Counted from the first letter of the stretch, positions 13,281 through 24,233 are shown. The stretch is DNA of 50,718 bases from Cytophagaceae bacterium (GCA_025454925.1 JALONM010000037.1:1-50718), one strand, 5' to 3'. Program-made: numbers and translations. The notes: generated by a model not told the origin, from the letters alone.

Positions 13281-15095
13281 TTACGCCAAGCTATCTTCTT
13301 TTTTAGCCATGCGTGCACGCTCGTTTTCATCGAGGTAAATTTTGCGCATACGCAACGCCTTTGGAGTAATTTCAAGGTACTCATCTTTCTGAATGTATTC
13401 CATACATTCTTCAAGCGAGAACAATACCTTAGGCGCCAGCTTCACGTTGTCATCCGTACCGGAGGCACGCATGTTAGTAAGCTTTTTACCTTTCAATACG
13501 TTTACCGTAAGGTCATTTCCGCGTGTATGTTCTCCGATTACCATTCCGGTGTACACTTCCTCACTAGGATCGATGAAGAAGAATCCACGGTCTTGAAGTT
13601 TGTCAAGCGCGTATGCGGTAGCTTCTCCGGTTTCAGCAGAAATAATCGAACCGCTGGTTCTGCCCGGAATCGCTCCTTTGTATGGCTCATAAGATTTGAA
13701 ACGGTGGTTCATGATGGCTTCCCCTTGAGTGGCAGTAAGCACATGGTTACGCAATCCGATAATTCCACGAGAAGGAATGTTAAATTCCAGGTGTTGTAAA
13801 TCTCCTTTCGGCTCCATTACAAGCAATTCACCTTTACGCATCGTGGCAAGTTCAATTACTTTACCGGCAGTAGCTTCCGGAACATCTACTACCAAGGTTT
13901 CTATTGGTTCGCAACGCTGTCCGTCAATTTCTTTGAAGATAACTTGTGGCTGTCCAACTTGTAATTCATACCCTTCGCGACGCATGGTTTCTATAAGCAC
14001 CGACAAGTGAAGGATACCACGACCGAATACTAAGAATTTATCTTCCGTGTCAGTTTCTTTTACGCGCAAAGCAAGATTTTTTTCCGTTTCTTTAATCAAA
14101 CGGTCGCGCAGGTGGCGGCTGGTTACAAATTTACCATCACGGCCATAGAATGGTGAGTTGTTGATCGTGAACAGCATGTTCATCGTAGGCTCATCAACGG
14201 CAATACGAGGAAGTGCTTCCGGATTTTCTGCATCTGCAATAGTATCTCCGATTTCAAAATCTTCAATACCGGTCACCGCGCAAATATCACCGGCCTTCAC
14301 CGAACTTACTTTCACACGACCCAATCCTTCAAAAACCTGAAGCTCTTTTATTTTTACTTTTTTGAAAGTGCCATCTGCTTTGCATAAGCTCATGTTGGCG
14401 CCTTCTTTTAATTCGCCGCGGCTAACGCGGCCAATAGCGATGCGTCCTACGAACGATGAATAGTCGAGGGAAGTCACTTGCATCTGAGGCGTTCCATCCG
14501 GACTAGGAGCTGCTGGAATTTGACCTAAAATGGTATCTAGAAGGAAGGTGATATCAGTAGCTGGTTTTTTCCAATCAGGTCCCATCCAACCTTGTTTCGA
14601 TGAACCGTAAACGGTTACGAAATCCAACTGTTCTTCCGTTGCACCAAGGTTAAACATCAGATCAAATACAGATTCCTGCACTTCATCCGGACGACAGTTT
14701 TCTTTGTCTACTTTGTTTACCACTACGATTGGTTTCAAGCCCAACCCGATGGCTTTGCTAAGCACGAAGCGCGTTTGCGGCATCGGGCCTTCAAAGGCAT
14801 CTACCAGCAATACAACACCATCAGCCATTTTCAAAACACGCTCAACTTCACCACCAAAGTCGGCGTGACCAGGAGTATCGATGATGTTAATTTTTACATC
14901 TTTGTAACGCACGGATACGTTTTTCGCTAAGATGGTAATTCCTCTCTCCCGCTCCAGATCGTTGTTGTCGAGGATCAGGTCATCAAATTGCTGATTCTCC
15001 CGGAAAAGTTTAGACGCATGGATAATTTTGTCGACCAGTGTTGTTTTACCGTGGTCAACGTGAGCAATGATCGCAATGTTTCTGATTTGTTGCAT
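13281..15095 (-). CDS. typA: Translational GTPase TypA/BipA
   Basis: A 604-residue ribosome-associated GTPase, normal length. The G motifs are visible: 'IAHVDHGKTTLVD' (P-loop), 'ERERGITILAKN' (switch I), 'DTPGHADFGGEVERVL' and 'VVNKVDKENCRPDEV'. Domains II, III, V and the TypA-specific C-terminal domain follow, including 'PSRGIIGLRNHVLTATQGEA'. TypA binds the 70S ribosome and helps 50S assembly and growth under stress or cold. The gene is divergent from rpsL across a 190-bp gap, placing two translation GTPases (typA and fusA) around rpsL-rpsG. Confidence 0.97.
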   Translation of the reverse strand: MQQIRNIAIIAHVDHGKTTLVDKIIHASKLFRENQQFDDLILDNNDLERERGITILAKNVSVRYKDVKINIIDTPGHADFGGEVERVLKMADGVVLLVDAFEGPMPQTRFVLSKAIGLGLKPIVVVNKVDKENCRPDEVQESVFDLMFNLGATEEQLDFVTVYGSSKQGWMGPDWKKPATDITFLLDTILGQIPAAPSPDGTPQMQVTSLDYSSFVGRIAIGRVSRGELKEGANMSLCKADGTFKKVKIKELQVFEGLGRVKVSSVKAGDICAVTGIEDFEIGDTIADAENPEALPRIAVDEPTMNMLFTINNSPFYGRDGKFVTSRHLRDRLIKETEKNLALRVKETDTEDKFLVFGRGILHLSVLIETMRREGYELQVGQPQVIFKEIDGQRCEPIETLVVDVPEATAGKVIELATMRKGELLVMEPKGDLQHLEFNIPSRGIIGLRNHVLTATQGEAIMNHRFKSYEPYKGAIPGRTSGSIISAETGEATAYALDKLQDRGFFFIDPSEEVYTGMVIGEHTRGNDLTVNVLKGKKLTNMRASGTDDNVKLAPKVLFSLEECMEYIQKDEYLEITPKALRMRKIYLDENERARMAKKEDSLA

Positions 15096-15131
15096 GACGT
15101 TTATTTTTCAGGCTGCAAAACTACGAAAAAA

Positions 15132-15212
15132 TGTGGATAAGCCCTTTGCTATCCACAAACTTTAATATTAAATTATTGTAATTCAATTATTTGTAATTTT
15201 TTCCGTGGATAA
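15132..15212. other. Cluster of three DnaA-box-like 9-mers around an AT-rich stretch
   Basis: TTATCCACA is exact on the minus strand at 15132-15140. CTATCCACA follows on the plus strand at 15149-15157, so the two form an inverted pair, TGTGGATA and TATCCACA with ten bases between. TTATCCACG lies on the minus strand at 15204-15212. The 45 bases between the second and third boxes are almost only A and T. The cluster lies in the divergent typA/rpsL gap. Confidence 0.45.
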
Positions 15213-15215
15213 CTC

Positions 15216-15245
15216 TTGTTTTGCTATAAAACTTTCGTACCTTTG
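15216..15245 (+). promoter_or_regulatory. Promoter of the str operon
   Basis: TTG at 15216-15218, 19 bases, then TACCTTTG at 15238-15245: a full Bacteroidota match. Transcription should begin a few bases later, leaving a leader of about 35 bases before rpsL. Confidence 0.75.
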
Positions 15246-15285
15246 CCCTTCCAAAAAAATGGACTAGTATCTAAAAGTATTTACA

Positions 15286-15708
15286 ATGCCTACTATACAA
15301 CAGTTAGTAAGAAAAGGAAGACAAAAACTGAAGTGGAAATCCAAGTCACCTGCATTGGATTCCTGTCCTTTCCGTAGAGGAGTATGTACCCGTGTGTATA
15401 CCACTACTCCTAAGAAGCCAAACTCCGCTATGCGTAAGGTGGCTCGTGTTCGTTTAACCAATAAAAAAGAGGTGAACGCATACATTCCAGGAGAAGGTCA
15501 CAATTTGCAAGAGCACTCTATCGTGTTGGTACGCGGTGGTCGTGTGAAAGACTTGCCAGGGGTTCGTTATCACATTGTACGTGGTTCATTAGATACTGCA
15601 GGTGTAAACGGAAGAAAGAAATCACGTTCAAAATATGGTGCTAAACGTCCTAAGCCAGGAGCTCCGGCAGCGGCAGGAAAAGGCGCACCAGCAAAAGGTA
15701 AAAAATAA
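15286..15708 (+). CDS. rpsL: 30S ribosomal protein S12
   Basis: A 140-residue S12 in the decoding centre of the small subunit. The conserved core '[22 protein letters not shown]' region (here as [20 protein letters not shown]) contains the lysine at which streptomycin-resistance changes occur; it is wild-type Lys. '[17 protein letters not shown]' follows. The C-terminus carries an Ala/Gly/Lys/Pro-rich tail beyond the usual end. No Shine-Dalgarno precedes the ATG, as is normal in this phylum. First gene of the str unit. Confidence 0.98.
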   Translation: MPTIQQLVRKGRQKLKWKSKSPALDSCPFRRGVCTRVYTTTPKKPNSAMRKVARVRLTNKKEVNAYIPGEGHNLQEHSIVLVRGGRVKDLPGVRYHIVRGSLDTAGVNGRKKSRSKYGAKRPKPGAPAAAGKGAPAKGKK

Positions 15709-15740
15709 GCATTCAATAATAAGCTAGAGTTTTAGTATCC

Positions 15741-16208
15741 ATGAGAAAGGCTAAACCAAAAAAGAGATACGTTCTTCCTGATCCAAAGCATGGAGATGTG
15801 CAAGTAACTAAATTCGTTAACCGTTTGATGTACGATGGAAAAAAATCCATCGCCTACGATATATTTTATCAGGCAATTCAACTGGTAGAAGACAAGACTA
15901 AAGAAAACGGTCTGGAAGTTTGGAAAAAAGCATTGTCCAATGTAAGTCCTTATGTAGAGGTTCGCTCACGTCGTGTGGGGGGAGCTACATTCCAGGTTCC
16001 TACAGAGGTTCGTCCTTCTCGTAAGTCTTCTCTTGGTATGAAATGGTTGATCACTTACGCTCGTAACCGTGGGGAAAAAACCATGACCGAACGCTTGGCT
16101 TATGAAATCATTGCGGCTTCTAAAGGTGAAGGTGCTGCAGTGAAGAAGAAAGACGAAACACACAGAATGGCAGAAGCCAACAAGGCATTTTCACACTTCA
16201 GATTCTAA
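15741..16208 (+). CDS. rpsG: 30S ribosomal protein S7
   Basis: A 155-residue S7, the primary 16S rRNA 3'-domain binder. '[19 protein letters not shown]' begins the protein and '[20 protein letters not shown]' is the family signature; the C-terminal '[12 protein letters not shown]' is typical. It starts 32 bases after rpsL and ends 12 bases before fusA. Confidence 0.98.
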   Translation: MRKAKPKKRYVLPDPKHGDVQVTKFVNRLMYDGKKSIAYDIFYQAIQLVEDKTKENGLEVWKKALSNVSPYVEVRSRRVGGATFQVPTEVRPSRKSSLGMKWLITYARNRGEKTMTERLAYEIIAASKGEGAAVKKKDETHRMAEANKAFSHFRF

Positions 16209-16220
16209 GAAATTTTTAAC

Positions 16221-18326
16221 ATGGCACGCGATCTCAGATTCGTACGTAACATTGGAATTGCAGCTCACATCGATGCTGGAAAAACTACTACCACAGAGCG
16301 TATTCTTTACTACGCCGGTGTAAGTCATAAAATTGGTGAAGTGCACGAAGGTGCCGCAACCATGGACTGGATGGCGCAGGAGCAGGAGCGTGGTATTACC
16401 ATTACCTCCGCTGCCACCACCGTAAACTGGGAGTGGAGAAAAAATAAATACCATGTAAACATCATCGATACTCCAGGTCACGTGGACTTTACCGTAGAGG
16501 TAAACCGCTCACTCCGCGTATTGGATGGTCTGGTATTCTTATTTTCTGCGGTAGATGGTGTCGAGCCTCAGTCGGAAACCAACTGGAGACTTGCTAACAA
16601 CTACAATGTGGCTCGTATCGGATTTGTAAACAAAATGGACCGTGCCGGTGCCGACTTCCTGAATGTTTGCAAGCAAGTAAAAGAAATGCTGGGAAGCTAC
16701 GCAGTTCCTCTTCAATTACCTATCGGTGCTGAAGACAAGTTCCGTGGTGTGGTTGACCTTGTAAACTTCCGCGGAATCGAATGGAATGAGCACGATAAAG
16801 GAATGACTTTCAAGGAAGTTCCTATTCCTGCTGACATGCTGGAAGAAGCTACTGAATACCGTGAGAAGCTTCTTGAAGCAGTGGCTGAGTTTGACGAAAG
16901 CTTAATGGAAAAATACTTCGCTGATCCTAACTCCATCACTGAAGACGAAATCCTTGCAGCCCTTCGTCAGGCAACTATCTCCATGAAGATCGTTCCTATG
17001 CTTTGCGGCTCTTCTTTCAAAAACAAGGGCGTGCAAACCATGTTGGATTATGTGATGGCTATCCTGCCATCACCATTAGATAAAGAGAATATTAAAGGTA
17101 CCAACCCTGATAACGATCAGGAAGTTGTTCGTAAGCCAGCAGAAACAGAACCATTTACCGCTTTGGCGTTCAAAATTGCAACCGATCCATTCGTAGGTCG
17201 TCTTTGCTTTGTACGTTGCTACGCGGGTACTTTGGAATCTGGTTCCTATGTATTCAACACCCGATCAAATCAGAAAGAACGTATCTCCCGCATTTTTCAA
17301 ATGCACGCAAACAAGCAAAATCAAATTGAGCGCTTGACTGCTGGTGATATTGGTGCTGTGGTTGGATTTAAAGATATTAAAACAGGGGATACCCTGTGTG
17401 ATGAAAAGAACAAAATAGTTCTTGAATCCATGGTGTTCCCTGACCCGGTTATCGGTTATGCTATCGAGCCTAAAACTCAGGCTGACATGGATAAAATGGG
17501 TATGGCCATCGCCAAACTTGTGGAAGAAGATCCTACTCTTCGTGTTTCAACCGATCACGAAACAGGTCAGACCATTCTTCGCGGAATGGGTGAACTTCAC
17601 TTGGAAATTATCATCGACCGTATGCGTCGTGAATTTAAAGTGGAAATCAACCAAGGTGCTCCTCAAGTGGCTTACAAAGAAGCTCTTACAAAGTCTACCG
17701 AACACAGAGAGGTTTACAAAAAGCAAACTGGTGGTAAAGGTAAATTTGCCGATATCGTGTTTGAATTGGCTCCTCGTGAGGATGGAAAAGAAGGACTCTT
17801 GTTCGAGAATGGTATCGTAGGTGGTGTAATTCCAAAAGAATTTATTACCCCGATTCAAAAAGGATTCGAAGAAGCAATGAAAACCGGTGTACTTGCCGGA
17901 TATCCAGTAGAAGCCATGAAAGTTCGTTTGTTCCACGGTTCATACCATGACGTGGACTCCGATGCACTTTCTTTCGAATTGGCTGCTAAAGGTGGTTTCC
18001 GTGAAGCCGCTAAACAAGCTGGACCGAAATTGCAAGAGCCAATCATGGCAGTCGAAGTAACTTGTCCGGAAGAATATACAGGTTCTGTAACAGGTGACTT
18101 AAACAGAAGAAGAGGTTTGATGAAGAGCATGGAAATGAAAATCGGTGCTCAGGTAATTAAAGCAGATGTTCCACTTTCCGAATTATTCGGTTATGTAACG
18201 GATCTCCGCACACTTACTTCAGGTCGTGCTACCGCTAACCTTACCTTCTCCCATTATGAGTTTGTTCCTCAAAACCTTGCCGAAACAGTAATCGCCAAAG
18301 TAAAGGGTGCAGCCGCAGTTAAATAA
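16221..18326 (+). CDS. fusA: Elongation factor G
   Basis: A 701-residue translocase GTPase. G1 '[16 protein letters not shown]', switch I '[15 protein letters not shown]', G3 '[20 protein letters not shown]' and G4 '[10 protein letters not shown]' are intact. Domains II to V follow, with '[19 protein letters not shown]' in domain III and the '[20 protein letters not shown]' loop in domain IV that enters the A site. Full length for bacterial EF-G. tuf is not next to it, unlike in proteobacterial str operons. Confidence 0.98.
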   Translation: MARDLRFVRNIGIAAHIDAGKTTTTERILYYAGVSHKIGEVHEGAATMDWMAQEQERGITITSAATTVNWEWRKNKYHVNIIDTPGHVDFTVEVNRSLRVLDGLVFLFSAVDGVEPQSETNWRLANNYNVARIGFVNKMDRAGADFLNVCKQVKEMLGSYAVPLQLPIGAEDKFRGVVDLVNFRGIEWNEHDKGMTFKEVPIPADMLEEATEYREKLLEAVAEFDESLMEKYFADPNSITEDEILAALRQATISMKIVPMLCGSSFKNKGVQTMLDYVMAILPSPLDKENIKGTNPDNDQEVVRKPAETEPFTALAFKIATDPFVGRLCFVRCYAGTLESGSYVFNTRSNQKERISRIFQMHANKQNQIERLTAGDIGAVVGFKDIKTGDTLCDEKNKIVLESMVFPDPVIGYAIEPKTQADMDKMGMAIAKLVEEDPTLRVSTDHETGQTILRGMGELHLEIIIDRMRREFKVEINQGAPQVAYKEALTKSTEHREVYKKQTGGKGKFADIVFELAPREDGKEGLLFENGIVGGVIPKEFITPIQKGFEEAMKTGVLAGYPVEAMKVRLFHGSYHDVDSDALSFELAAKGGFREAAKQAGPKLQEPIMAVEVTCPEEYTGSVTGDLNRRRGLMKSMEMKIGAQVIKADVPLSELFGYVTDLRTLTSGRATANLTFSHYEFVPQNLAETVIAKVKGAAAVK

Positions 18327-18355
18327 GTTAAGAACAAGAAAAACATAGTGATATA

Positions 18356-18661
18356 ATGAATCAGAAGATCAGGATCAAATTGAAGTCCTTCGACCATAAC
18401 CTGGTTGATAAATCTTCAGAGCGCATCGTGCGTGCTGTTAAGGCTACCGGTGCCGTAGTAAGTGGACCAATTCCATTGCCTACCGAGCGTCAGGTGTATA
18501 CGGTTTTGCGCTCTCCACACGTAAACAAGAAGTCTCGTGAACAGTTTCAACTTTGCACCTACAAGCGTTTGGTAGATATTTATTCTACATCAAGCAAAAC
18601 GGTAGATGCTCTTATGAAGTTGGAGCTTCCTAGCGGAGTAGAAGTAGAAATCAAGGTTTAG
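18356..18661 (+). CDS. rpsJ: 30S ribosomal protein S10
   Basis: A 101-residue S10 that also serves as the NusE transcription factor. '[20 protein letters not shown]' opens it and '[20 protein letters not shown]' is the conserved loop region. It lies 29 bases after fusA and so belongs to the str unit; a hairpin and a new promoter separate it from rplC. Confidence 0.97.
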   Translation: MNQKIRIKLKSFDHNLVDKSSERIVRAVKATGAVVSGPIPLPTERQVYTVLRSPHVNKKSREQFQLCTYKRLVDIYSTSSKTVDALMKLELPSGVEVEIKV

Positions 18662-18687
18662 TTCTTAATAATTGTCTGAAGGTCAAC

Positions 18688-18711
18688 GGGATACCTTCTA
18701 ATAGGTATCCC
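18688..18711 (+). terminator. Hairpin after rpsJ, possible weak terminator
   Basis: GGGATACC, an eight-base loop and GGTATCCC form a perfect 8-bp stem 26 bases past rpsJ. The following CCTCTTAT is only moderately T-rich, so termination may be partial. Confidence 0.5.
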
Positions 18712-18727
18712 CTCTTATACTGTTCCT

Positions 18728-18784
18728 GCCAACATGAGTATTACCGGAAAAGTTGGCGCATCCCATGCAAATTATCGGTAATAC
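18728..18784 (+). other. Two overlapping inverted repeats between rpsJ and rplC
   Basis: GTATTACCG (18738-18746) pairs with CGGTAATAC (18776-18784), and GCCAAC (about 18728-18733) pairs with GTTGGC (18752-18757). The pairs interleave, so the two stems form either a pseudoknot or two mutually exclusive folds in a read-through transcript. They lie upstream of the promoter at 18825. Confidence 0.4.
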
Positions 18785-18824
18785 ATTAAACGAACAAAAG
18801 ACAAAAATTAAGTTGACCTCAGAG

Positions 18825-18855
18825 TTTGCAAAGATGTAAAAAAATACTACCTTTG
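18825..18855 (+). promoter_or_regulatory. Promoter of the S10-spc run (before rplC)
   Basis: TTTG at 18825-18828, exactly 19 bases, then TACCTTTG at 18848-18855: an ideal Bacteroidota promoter. Transcription should start near 18861. Confidence 0.85.
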
Positions 18856-18858
18856 CAG

Positions 18859-18877
18859 TCCCGTTTTTAGAGCGGGA
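18859..18877 (+). other. Leader hairpin of the rplC transcript
   Basis: TCCCG and CGGGA pair around TTTTTAGAG at the expected 5' end of the message. It may protect the transcript end or act in control; the stem is short. Confidence 0.35.
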
Positions 18878-18922
18878 TTAAACCAAGTTCGAGTTTTAAG
18901 TTGTACTAAAAATAGAATAACC

Positions 18923-19543
18923 ATGTCCGGGTTAATTGGAAAAAAGATCGGCATGACCAATTATTTCAACGAAGAAGGTAAAGCCTTAGGCTGTACTGTA
19001 GTAGAAGTTGGTCCTTGTGTCGTGACCCAGATTAAAACTGTTGAGAAGGACGGATACAAAGCTGTTCAGTTGGGTTTTGGAGATAAAAAAGAAAAGAATA
19101 CTTCTTTAGCTCTTCAAGGCCACTTCAAGAAAGCGAGTACTACTCCTAAACAGAAAGTAGCTGAGTTCAAAGATTTCTCATTGGATTGTCAGCTAGGGCA
19201 AGTCCTTAACGTTGCAGATGTCTTCACTGAAGGCGATTTCGTTGATGCTTGTGGTGTTTCAAAAGGAAAAGGTTTTCAAGGTGTTGTAAAGCGTCATGGA
19301 TTCAACGGAGTAGGTGGCCGTACGCACGGTCAGCATAACCGCCAGAGACACGCAGGTTCTATCGGTTCTTGTTCTTTCCCAGCTCGCGTATTCCCAGGTC
19401 TTCGCATGGCCGGTCGTACAGGTGCAGCAAACACCAAAGTACAAAATCTGAAAGTACTTAAAATATATTCCGATAAGAATGTATTAGTGCTTAGCGGTTC
19501 AATACCTGGTTCTAATAACTCATTTGTAATCCTGGAGAAGTAA
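18923..19543 (+). CDS. rplC: 50S ribosomal protein L3
   Basis: A 206-residue L3 ('[20 protein letters not shown]' start), an early assembly protein whose long loop reaches the peptidyl transferase centre; '[20 protein letters not shown]' is that loop. First gene after the 18825 promoter, one base before rplD. Confidence 0.98.
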   Translation: MSGLIGKKIGMTNYFNEEGKALGCTVVEVGPCVVTQIKTVEKDGYKAVQLGFGDKKEKNTSLALQGHFKKASTTPKQKVAEFKDFSLDCQLGQVLNVADVFTEGDFVDACGVSKGKGFQGVVKRHGFNGVGGRTHGQHNRQRHAGSIGSCSFPARVFPGLRMAGRTGAANTKVQNLKVLKIYSDKNVLVLSGSIPGSNNSFVILEK

Positions 19544-19544
19544 A

Positions 19545-20171
19545 ATGGAACTTTCAGTATTTAACATACAAGGCAAGGAGACAGGAAGAAAAATCAGCCT
19601 TCCGGAAGAAGTGTTCTCCATTGAACCTAATGATCACGCTGTTTATTTGGACGTGAAGCAATACCTGGCCAACCAACGTCAGGGTACTCATAAAGCAAAA
19701 GAAAGAGCTGAAGTAGCTTATTCTACCAAAAAACTTAAGAAGCAAAAAGGTACCGGTGGTGCTCGTGCTGGTAGCCGCAAATCACCAGTATTTGTAGGTG
19801 GTGGTAGAGTGTTTGGCCCTAAGCCAAGAGATTATAGCTTCAAACTCAATAAGAAAGTAAAACAGTTAGCACGTAAGTCCGCGCTTTCTTACAAAGCAAA
19901 AGAAAAGAACATCCTGGTTCTGGACTCTGTTCAACTGTCGGCTCCTAAAACGAAAGAATTCGCAAAAATTCTTTCTCAGTTAAAGGTGGATGCCAAGAAA
20001 ATTCTTCTGGTACTTCCTTCCGTAGATCAAAATGTAGTGCTTTCTGCCCGCAATATTCAACGCAGTAAAGTAGTAACAGTTGACTCTCTGAATACTTATG
20101 ATATCCTTCACGCAGACACATTGTTATTGGCAGAAGGAACTGTACAAAAATTAAATGAAATCCTGAACTAA
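19545..20171 (+). CDS. rplD: 50S ribosomal protein L4
   Basis: A 208-residue L4. 'KKQKGTGGARAGSRKSPVFV' and 'GGGRVFGPKPRDYSFKLNKK' form the extension that lines the exit tunnel. In E. coli L4 represses its own operon; whether that holds here is unknown, since the leader differs. Starts one base after the rplC stop, indicating tight coupling. Confidence 0.98.
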   Translation: MELSVFNIQGKETGRKISLPEEVFSIEPNDHAVYLDVKQYLANQRQGTHKAKERAEVAYSTKKLKKQKGTGGARAGSRKSPVFVGGGRVFGPKPRDYSFKLNKKVKQLARKSALSYKAKEKNILVLDSVQLSAPKTKEFAKILSQLKVDAKKILLVLPSVDQNVVLSARNIQRSKVVTVDSLNTYDILHADTLLLAEGTVQKLNEILN

Positions 20172-20180
20172 TATAAAGTC

Positions 20181-20468
20181 ATGGCTATCATCATTAAACC
20201 GCTGTTAACCGAGAAAGCTGCTTCTCAAAATGAGAAAGGTAAATATGCTTTCGTGGTAGCGAAAAATGCCAATAAAGTGGAAATCAAAAAAGAGATTCAG
20301 AAGCTTTATGGTGTTAATGTAGAAGATGTGAATACAGTTATTTGCAGAGGAAAAGCGAAGGTGCGTTACACCAAAGCTGGTTTTGCAAAAGGCAGAAAAC
20401 CTTCTATTAAAAAGGCTATTGTTCAAGTAGCCGCAGGAGAAGTGATCGACATTTATAGCGGAATTTAA
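20181..20468 (+). CDS. rplW: 50S ribosomal protein L23
   Basis: A 95-residue L23 located at the tunnel exit, where trigger factor and SRP dock. 'IIKPLLTEKAASQNEKGKYA' and the central 'YGVNVEDVNTVICRGKAKV' are family-typical. Nine bases after rplD. Confidence 0.97.
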   Translation: MAIIIKPLLTEKAASQNEKGKYAFVVAKNANKVEIKKEIQKLYGVNVEDVNTVICRGKAKVRYTKAGFAKGRKPSIKKAIVQVAAGEVIDIYSGI

Positions 20469-20481
20469 TAGCTAATTCAAA

Positions 20482-21306
<825 letters not shown>

Positions 21307-21315
21307 TATTAAATA

Positions 21316-21597
21316 ATGGGACGTTCGATTAAAAAAGGACCATATATTGACTTCAGACTTTCTAAAAAGATTGAAGTGATGAATGAATCTGGTAAAAAAT
21401 CTGTGGTAAAAACGTGGTCAAGACGTTCTACCATCAGCCCTGATTTCGTTGGTCATACAGTGGCCGTTCACAACGGGAATAAATTCATCCCTGTTTTCGT
21501 AACTGAAAACATGGTGGGTCATAAATTGGGAGAATTTTCGCCTACTCGCGTATTCAAAGGCCATACTCCTGCTCAGAAAAAAGAAGTTAAAAAATAA
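21316..21597 (+). CDS. rpsS: 30S ribosomal protein S19
   Basis: A 93-residue S19 in the head of the small subunit. '[20 protein letters not shown]' and '[18 protein letters not shown]' are typical. A Lys-rich end follows. Nine-base gaps on both sides. Confidence 0.98.
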   Translation: MGRSIKKGPYIDFRLSKKIEVMNESGKKSVVKTWSRRSTISPDFVGHTVAVHNGNKFIPVFVTENMVGHKLGEFSPTRVFKGHTPAQKKEVKK

Positions 21598-21606
21598 GGA
21601 TAGGTA

Positions 21607-22134
21607 ATGGAAACTATTAAACCAAGAAGATCCGTCGTAAAAAGACAAAAGCGTGAAGCTGCAAAGCAGGCTTTTAACGCGAGCGGAGCTACCCTGGCCA
21701 AGTTGAATGATGTTCCAACTTCTCCACGCAAAATGCGTTTGGTGGTGGATCTGGTTCGTGGAAAGAGAGTAAATGAGGCCTTAGCTATCCTGAAGTTTCA
21801 ATCCAAACAAGGTGCTCAGAAAATTCAAAGTCTGTTGTTGACTAGTATTTCCGATTGGAGTGCTAAAAACCCAGAGGTGAATATTGAAGATGCTGATTTA
21901 TACATCAAAGATATTTTTGTAGATGGTGGTCGCATGTTGAAGCGTATGCGCCCTGCTCCTCAAGGACGCGGATATCGTGTGCGTAAGCGTAGCAATCACA
22001 TTACAATGGTACTTGGTTCTTTGGCTAATGTAGCCGAATTGAAAGCGGTTGCAAAAGCAAAAGAGGAAGAGCCTAAAAAAGAAGAAAAGAAAGCTTCTAA
22101 GCCAAAAAAAGAGTCTAAGAAATCTGATAAATAA
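21607..22134 (+). CDS. rplV: 50S ribosomal protein L22 with long charged tail
   Basis: A 175-residue L22, longer than the roughly 110 residues usual for E. coli. The N-terminus has about 25 extra residues, and the last 35 are almost only Lys, Glu, Pro and Ser. The core 'SPRKMRLVVDLVRGKRVNEA' and 'RMRPAPQGRGYRVRKRSNHI', the tunnel hairpin targeted by macrolides, are normal. Six bases before rpsC. Confidence 0.96.
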   Translation: METIKPRRSVVKRQKREAAKQAFNASGATLAKLNDVPTSPRKMRLVVDLVRGKRVNEALAILKFQSKQGAQKIQSLLLTSISDWSAKNPEVNIEDADLYIKDIFVDGGRMLKRMRPAPQGRGYRVRKRSNHITMVLGSLANVAELKAVAKAKEEEPKKEEKKASKPKKESKKSDK

Positions 22135-22140
22135 TTAGAA

Positions 22141-22905
22141 ATGGGACAAAAGGTTAACCCGATAGGTCTACGTCTTGGAATCGTTAAAGGTTGGGATTCC
22201 AGCTGGTACGGTGGAAAAAACTTCGCTGAGAAGTTGATCGAGGACGAAAAAATCCGCAATTACGTTGCCGCTCGTATTCCTAAAGGCGGAATTTCTAAGA
22301 TCGTAATTGAGCGTACTTTAAAAAGAATCACTTTAACAATCAATACTGCCCGTCCAGGTGTAGTAATTGGTAAAGGTGGAGCAGAGGTAGATAAGATTAA
22401 GGAAGAACTTAAGAAAATCACCAGCAAAGACGTTCAAATTAATATCTATGAAATTAAGCGTCCTGAATTAGATGCTAAATTGGTAGGTGAGTCTATTGCT
22501 CAACAACTAGAGGCTCGTATTTCTTTCCGCCGCGCTATGAAGCAAGCAATTGCTTCCACCATGAGAGTGGGTGCGCTAGGTATCAAGGTTCGTTTGTCTG
22601 GCCGTCTGGGTGGTGCTGAAATGGCACGTACGGAAGGGTACAAAGAAGGAAGAATTCCTTTGCATACACTCCGTGCAGATGTTGACTATGCGATTTCTGA
22701 AGCCCAAACCGTTTATGGTAAAATCGGTATCAAGGTTTGGATATTCAAGGGTGAGTTGTACGGCAAAAGAGATCTATCCCCCAATGTAGGTGTTGCTTCT
22801 TCTAGCATCAATCCTTCCCTTGGACAAGATGGTGGTTCTAAGCCGAACCGTCGCCGCAACGATAATAAAAACTTCAAGAATAAGAAGAAAACTGACAAAA
22901 AGTAA
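22141..22905 (+). CDS. rpsC: 30S ribosomal protein S3
   Basis: A 254-residue S3 at the mRNA entry site. The KH domain motif '[20 protein letters not shown]' and the C-terminal '[20 protein letters not shown]' are present. The end is a basic Asn/Lys/Arg-rich extension. 25 bases before rplP. Confidence 0.98.
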   Translation: MGQKVNPIGLRLGIVKGWDSSWYGGKNFAEKLIEDEKIRNYVAARIPKGGISKIVIERTLKRITLTINTARPGVVIGKGGAEVDKIKEELKKITSKDVQINIYEIKRPELDAKLVGESIAQQLEARISFRRAMKQAIASTMRVGALGIKVRLSGRLGGAEMARTEGYKEGRIPLHTLRADVDYAISEAQTVYGKIGIKVWIFKGELYGKRDLSPNVGVASSSINPSLGQDGGSKPNRRRNDNKNFKNKKKTDKK

Positions 22906-22930
22906 TTGTCTTTCATAAAGTACTAAGGCC

Positions 22931-23353
22931 ATGTTACAGCCCAAAAGAACACTATATAGAAAACAACAAAAAGGACGTATACCAGGTGTTGCCACACGTG
23001 GACAAAATATCTCCTTCGGAACCTTCGCTATCAAATCATTGGAGCCAGGTAGAATTACAGCCCGTCAGCTTGAAGCTGCTCGTGTTGCAGTAACCAGAGC
23101 TATGAAACGTGAAGGTCAGGTTTGGATTCGAATTTTCCCAGATAAACCAATTACTAAAAAGCCTGCGGAAGTACGTATGGGTAAAGGTAAAGGTGCTCCA
23201 GAATATTGGGTAGCTTGTGTAAAACCAGGAACTGTTATTTTCGAATCTGCAGGTGTTCCATTGGCAATGGCTCAGGAGGCTTTAATCCTGGCCGCTCAAA
23301 AGTTACCTATTAGAACAAAGTTCATCGTGCGTCACGATTACGATGGTCAGTAA
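22931..23353 (+). CDS. rplP: 50S ribosomal protein L16
   Basis: A 140-residue L16 that positions A-site tRNA. '[20 protein letters not shown]' opens it and '[20 protein letters not shown]' is the conserved functional stretch. Thirty bases before rpmC. Confidence 0.98.
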   Translation: MLQPKRTLYRKQQKGRIPGVATRGQNISFGTFAIKSLEPGRITARQLEAARVAVTRAMKREGQVWIRIFPDKPITKKPAEVRMGKGKGAPEYWVACVKPGTVIFESAGVPLAMAQEALILAAQKLPIRTKFIVRHDYDGQ

Positions 23354-23383
23354 TATTAAACCAGTGATAAAAGGTTTAAGAGA

Positions 23384-23575
23384 ATGAAAAAGAAAAAGTC
23401 AATAAAAGATCTCTCGGTAGAGGAACTTAAATCTCAGCTTCTTTCTGAGAAAGAATCGCTGAAGCGCCTAAAACTGAGCCATGCGGTATCACCCATTGAG
23501 AATCCTTCTCAAATTCGTGAGTCTCGCCGTCTCATTGCTAAGTTGAATACCGAGTTACATGCCAAACAAAAATAA
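23384..23575 (+). CDS. rpmC: 50S ribosomal protein L29
   Basis: A 63-residue two-helix L29 near the tunnel exit. 'IKDLSVEELKSQLLSEKESL' and 'ENPSQIRESRRLIAKLNTEL' are the two family helices. Seven bases before rpsQ. Confidence 0.96.
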   Translation: MKKKKSIKDLSVEELKSQLLSEKESLKRLKLSHAVSPIENPSQIRESRRLIAKLNTELHAKQK

Positions 23576-23582
23576 TTAGGCA

Positions 23583-23837
23583 ATGGAAAGAAATTTCAGA
23601 AAAGAGAGAATCGGGAAAGTTGTAAGCAACAAAATGCAAAAATCAATTACTGTTGCTGTTGAACGTAAAGTAAAACACTCGATTTACGGTAAGTTTGTGA
23701 AAAGAACAAGAAAGTTTATGGCCCACGATGAAGAAAATACGTGTGGAGTAGGCGACTTGGTTCGTATCATGGAAGTACGCCCACTAAGCAAAAACAAACG
23801 TTGGAGATTAGTGGAGATCATTGAAAAGGCAAAATAA
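23583..23837 (+). CDS. rpsQ: 30S ribosomal protein S17
   Basis: An 84-residue OB-fold S17. '[20 protein letters not shown]' and '[20 protein letters not shown]' are conserved. 25 bases before rplN. Confidence 0.97.
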   Translation: MERNFRKERIGKVVSNKMQKSITVAVERKVKHSIYGKFVKRTRKFMAHDEENTCGVGDLVRIMEVRPLSKNKRWRLVEIIEKAK

Positions 23838-23862
23838 CATCGGCATTTAAATATTTGGATTT

Positions 23863-24231
23863 ATGATTCAGCAGGAATCCAGACTTACGGTTGCAGATAA
23901 TAGCGGTGCCAAAGAGGTACTTGTAATCCGTGTGCTTGGCGGTACAAAAAGAAAGTATGCCAGCTTGGGTGACAAGGTAGTAGTGTCGGTTAAATCCGCG
24001 CTTACCACAGGTAACGTTAAAAAAGGAACCGTGTCTAAAGCAGTAATAGTTCGCACAAGAAAAGAAGTACGTCGTCCAGATGGATCGTACATTCGATTCT
24101 CAGACAATGCTGCGGTATTGCTCAACAACCAGGACGAACCAAGAGGTACTCGTATCTTCGGTCCGGTTGCAAGAGAGCTTAGGGAAAAGCAGTTTATGAA
24201 AATTGTTTCTTTAGCGCCGGAGGTACTTTAA
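23863..24231 (+). CDS. rplN: 50S ribosomal protein L14
   Basis: A 122-residue L14 that forms an intersubunit bridge and the RsfS binding face. '[19 protein letters not shown]' and '[20 protein letters not shown]' are diagnostic. Two bases before rplX. Confidence 0.98.
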   Translation: MIQQESRLTVADNSGAKEVLVIRVLGGTKRKYASLGDKVVVSVKSALTTGNVKKGTVSKAVIVRTRKEVRRPDGSYIRFSDNAAVLLNNQDEPRGTRIFGPVARELREKQFMKIVSLAPEVL

Positions 24232-24233
24232 TT

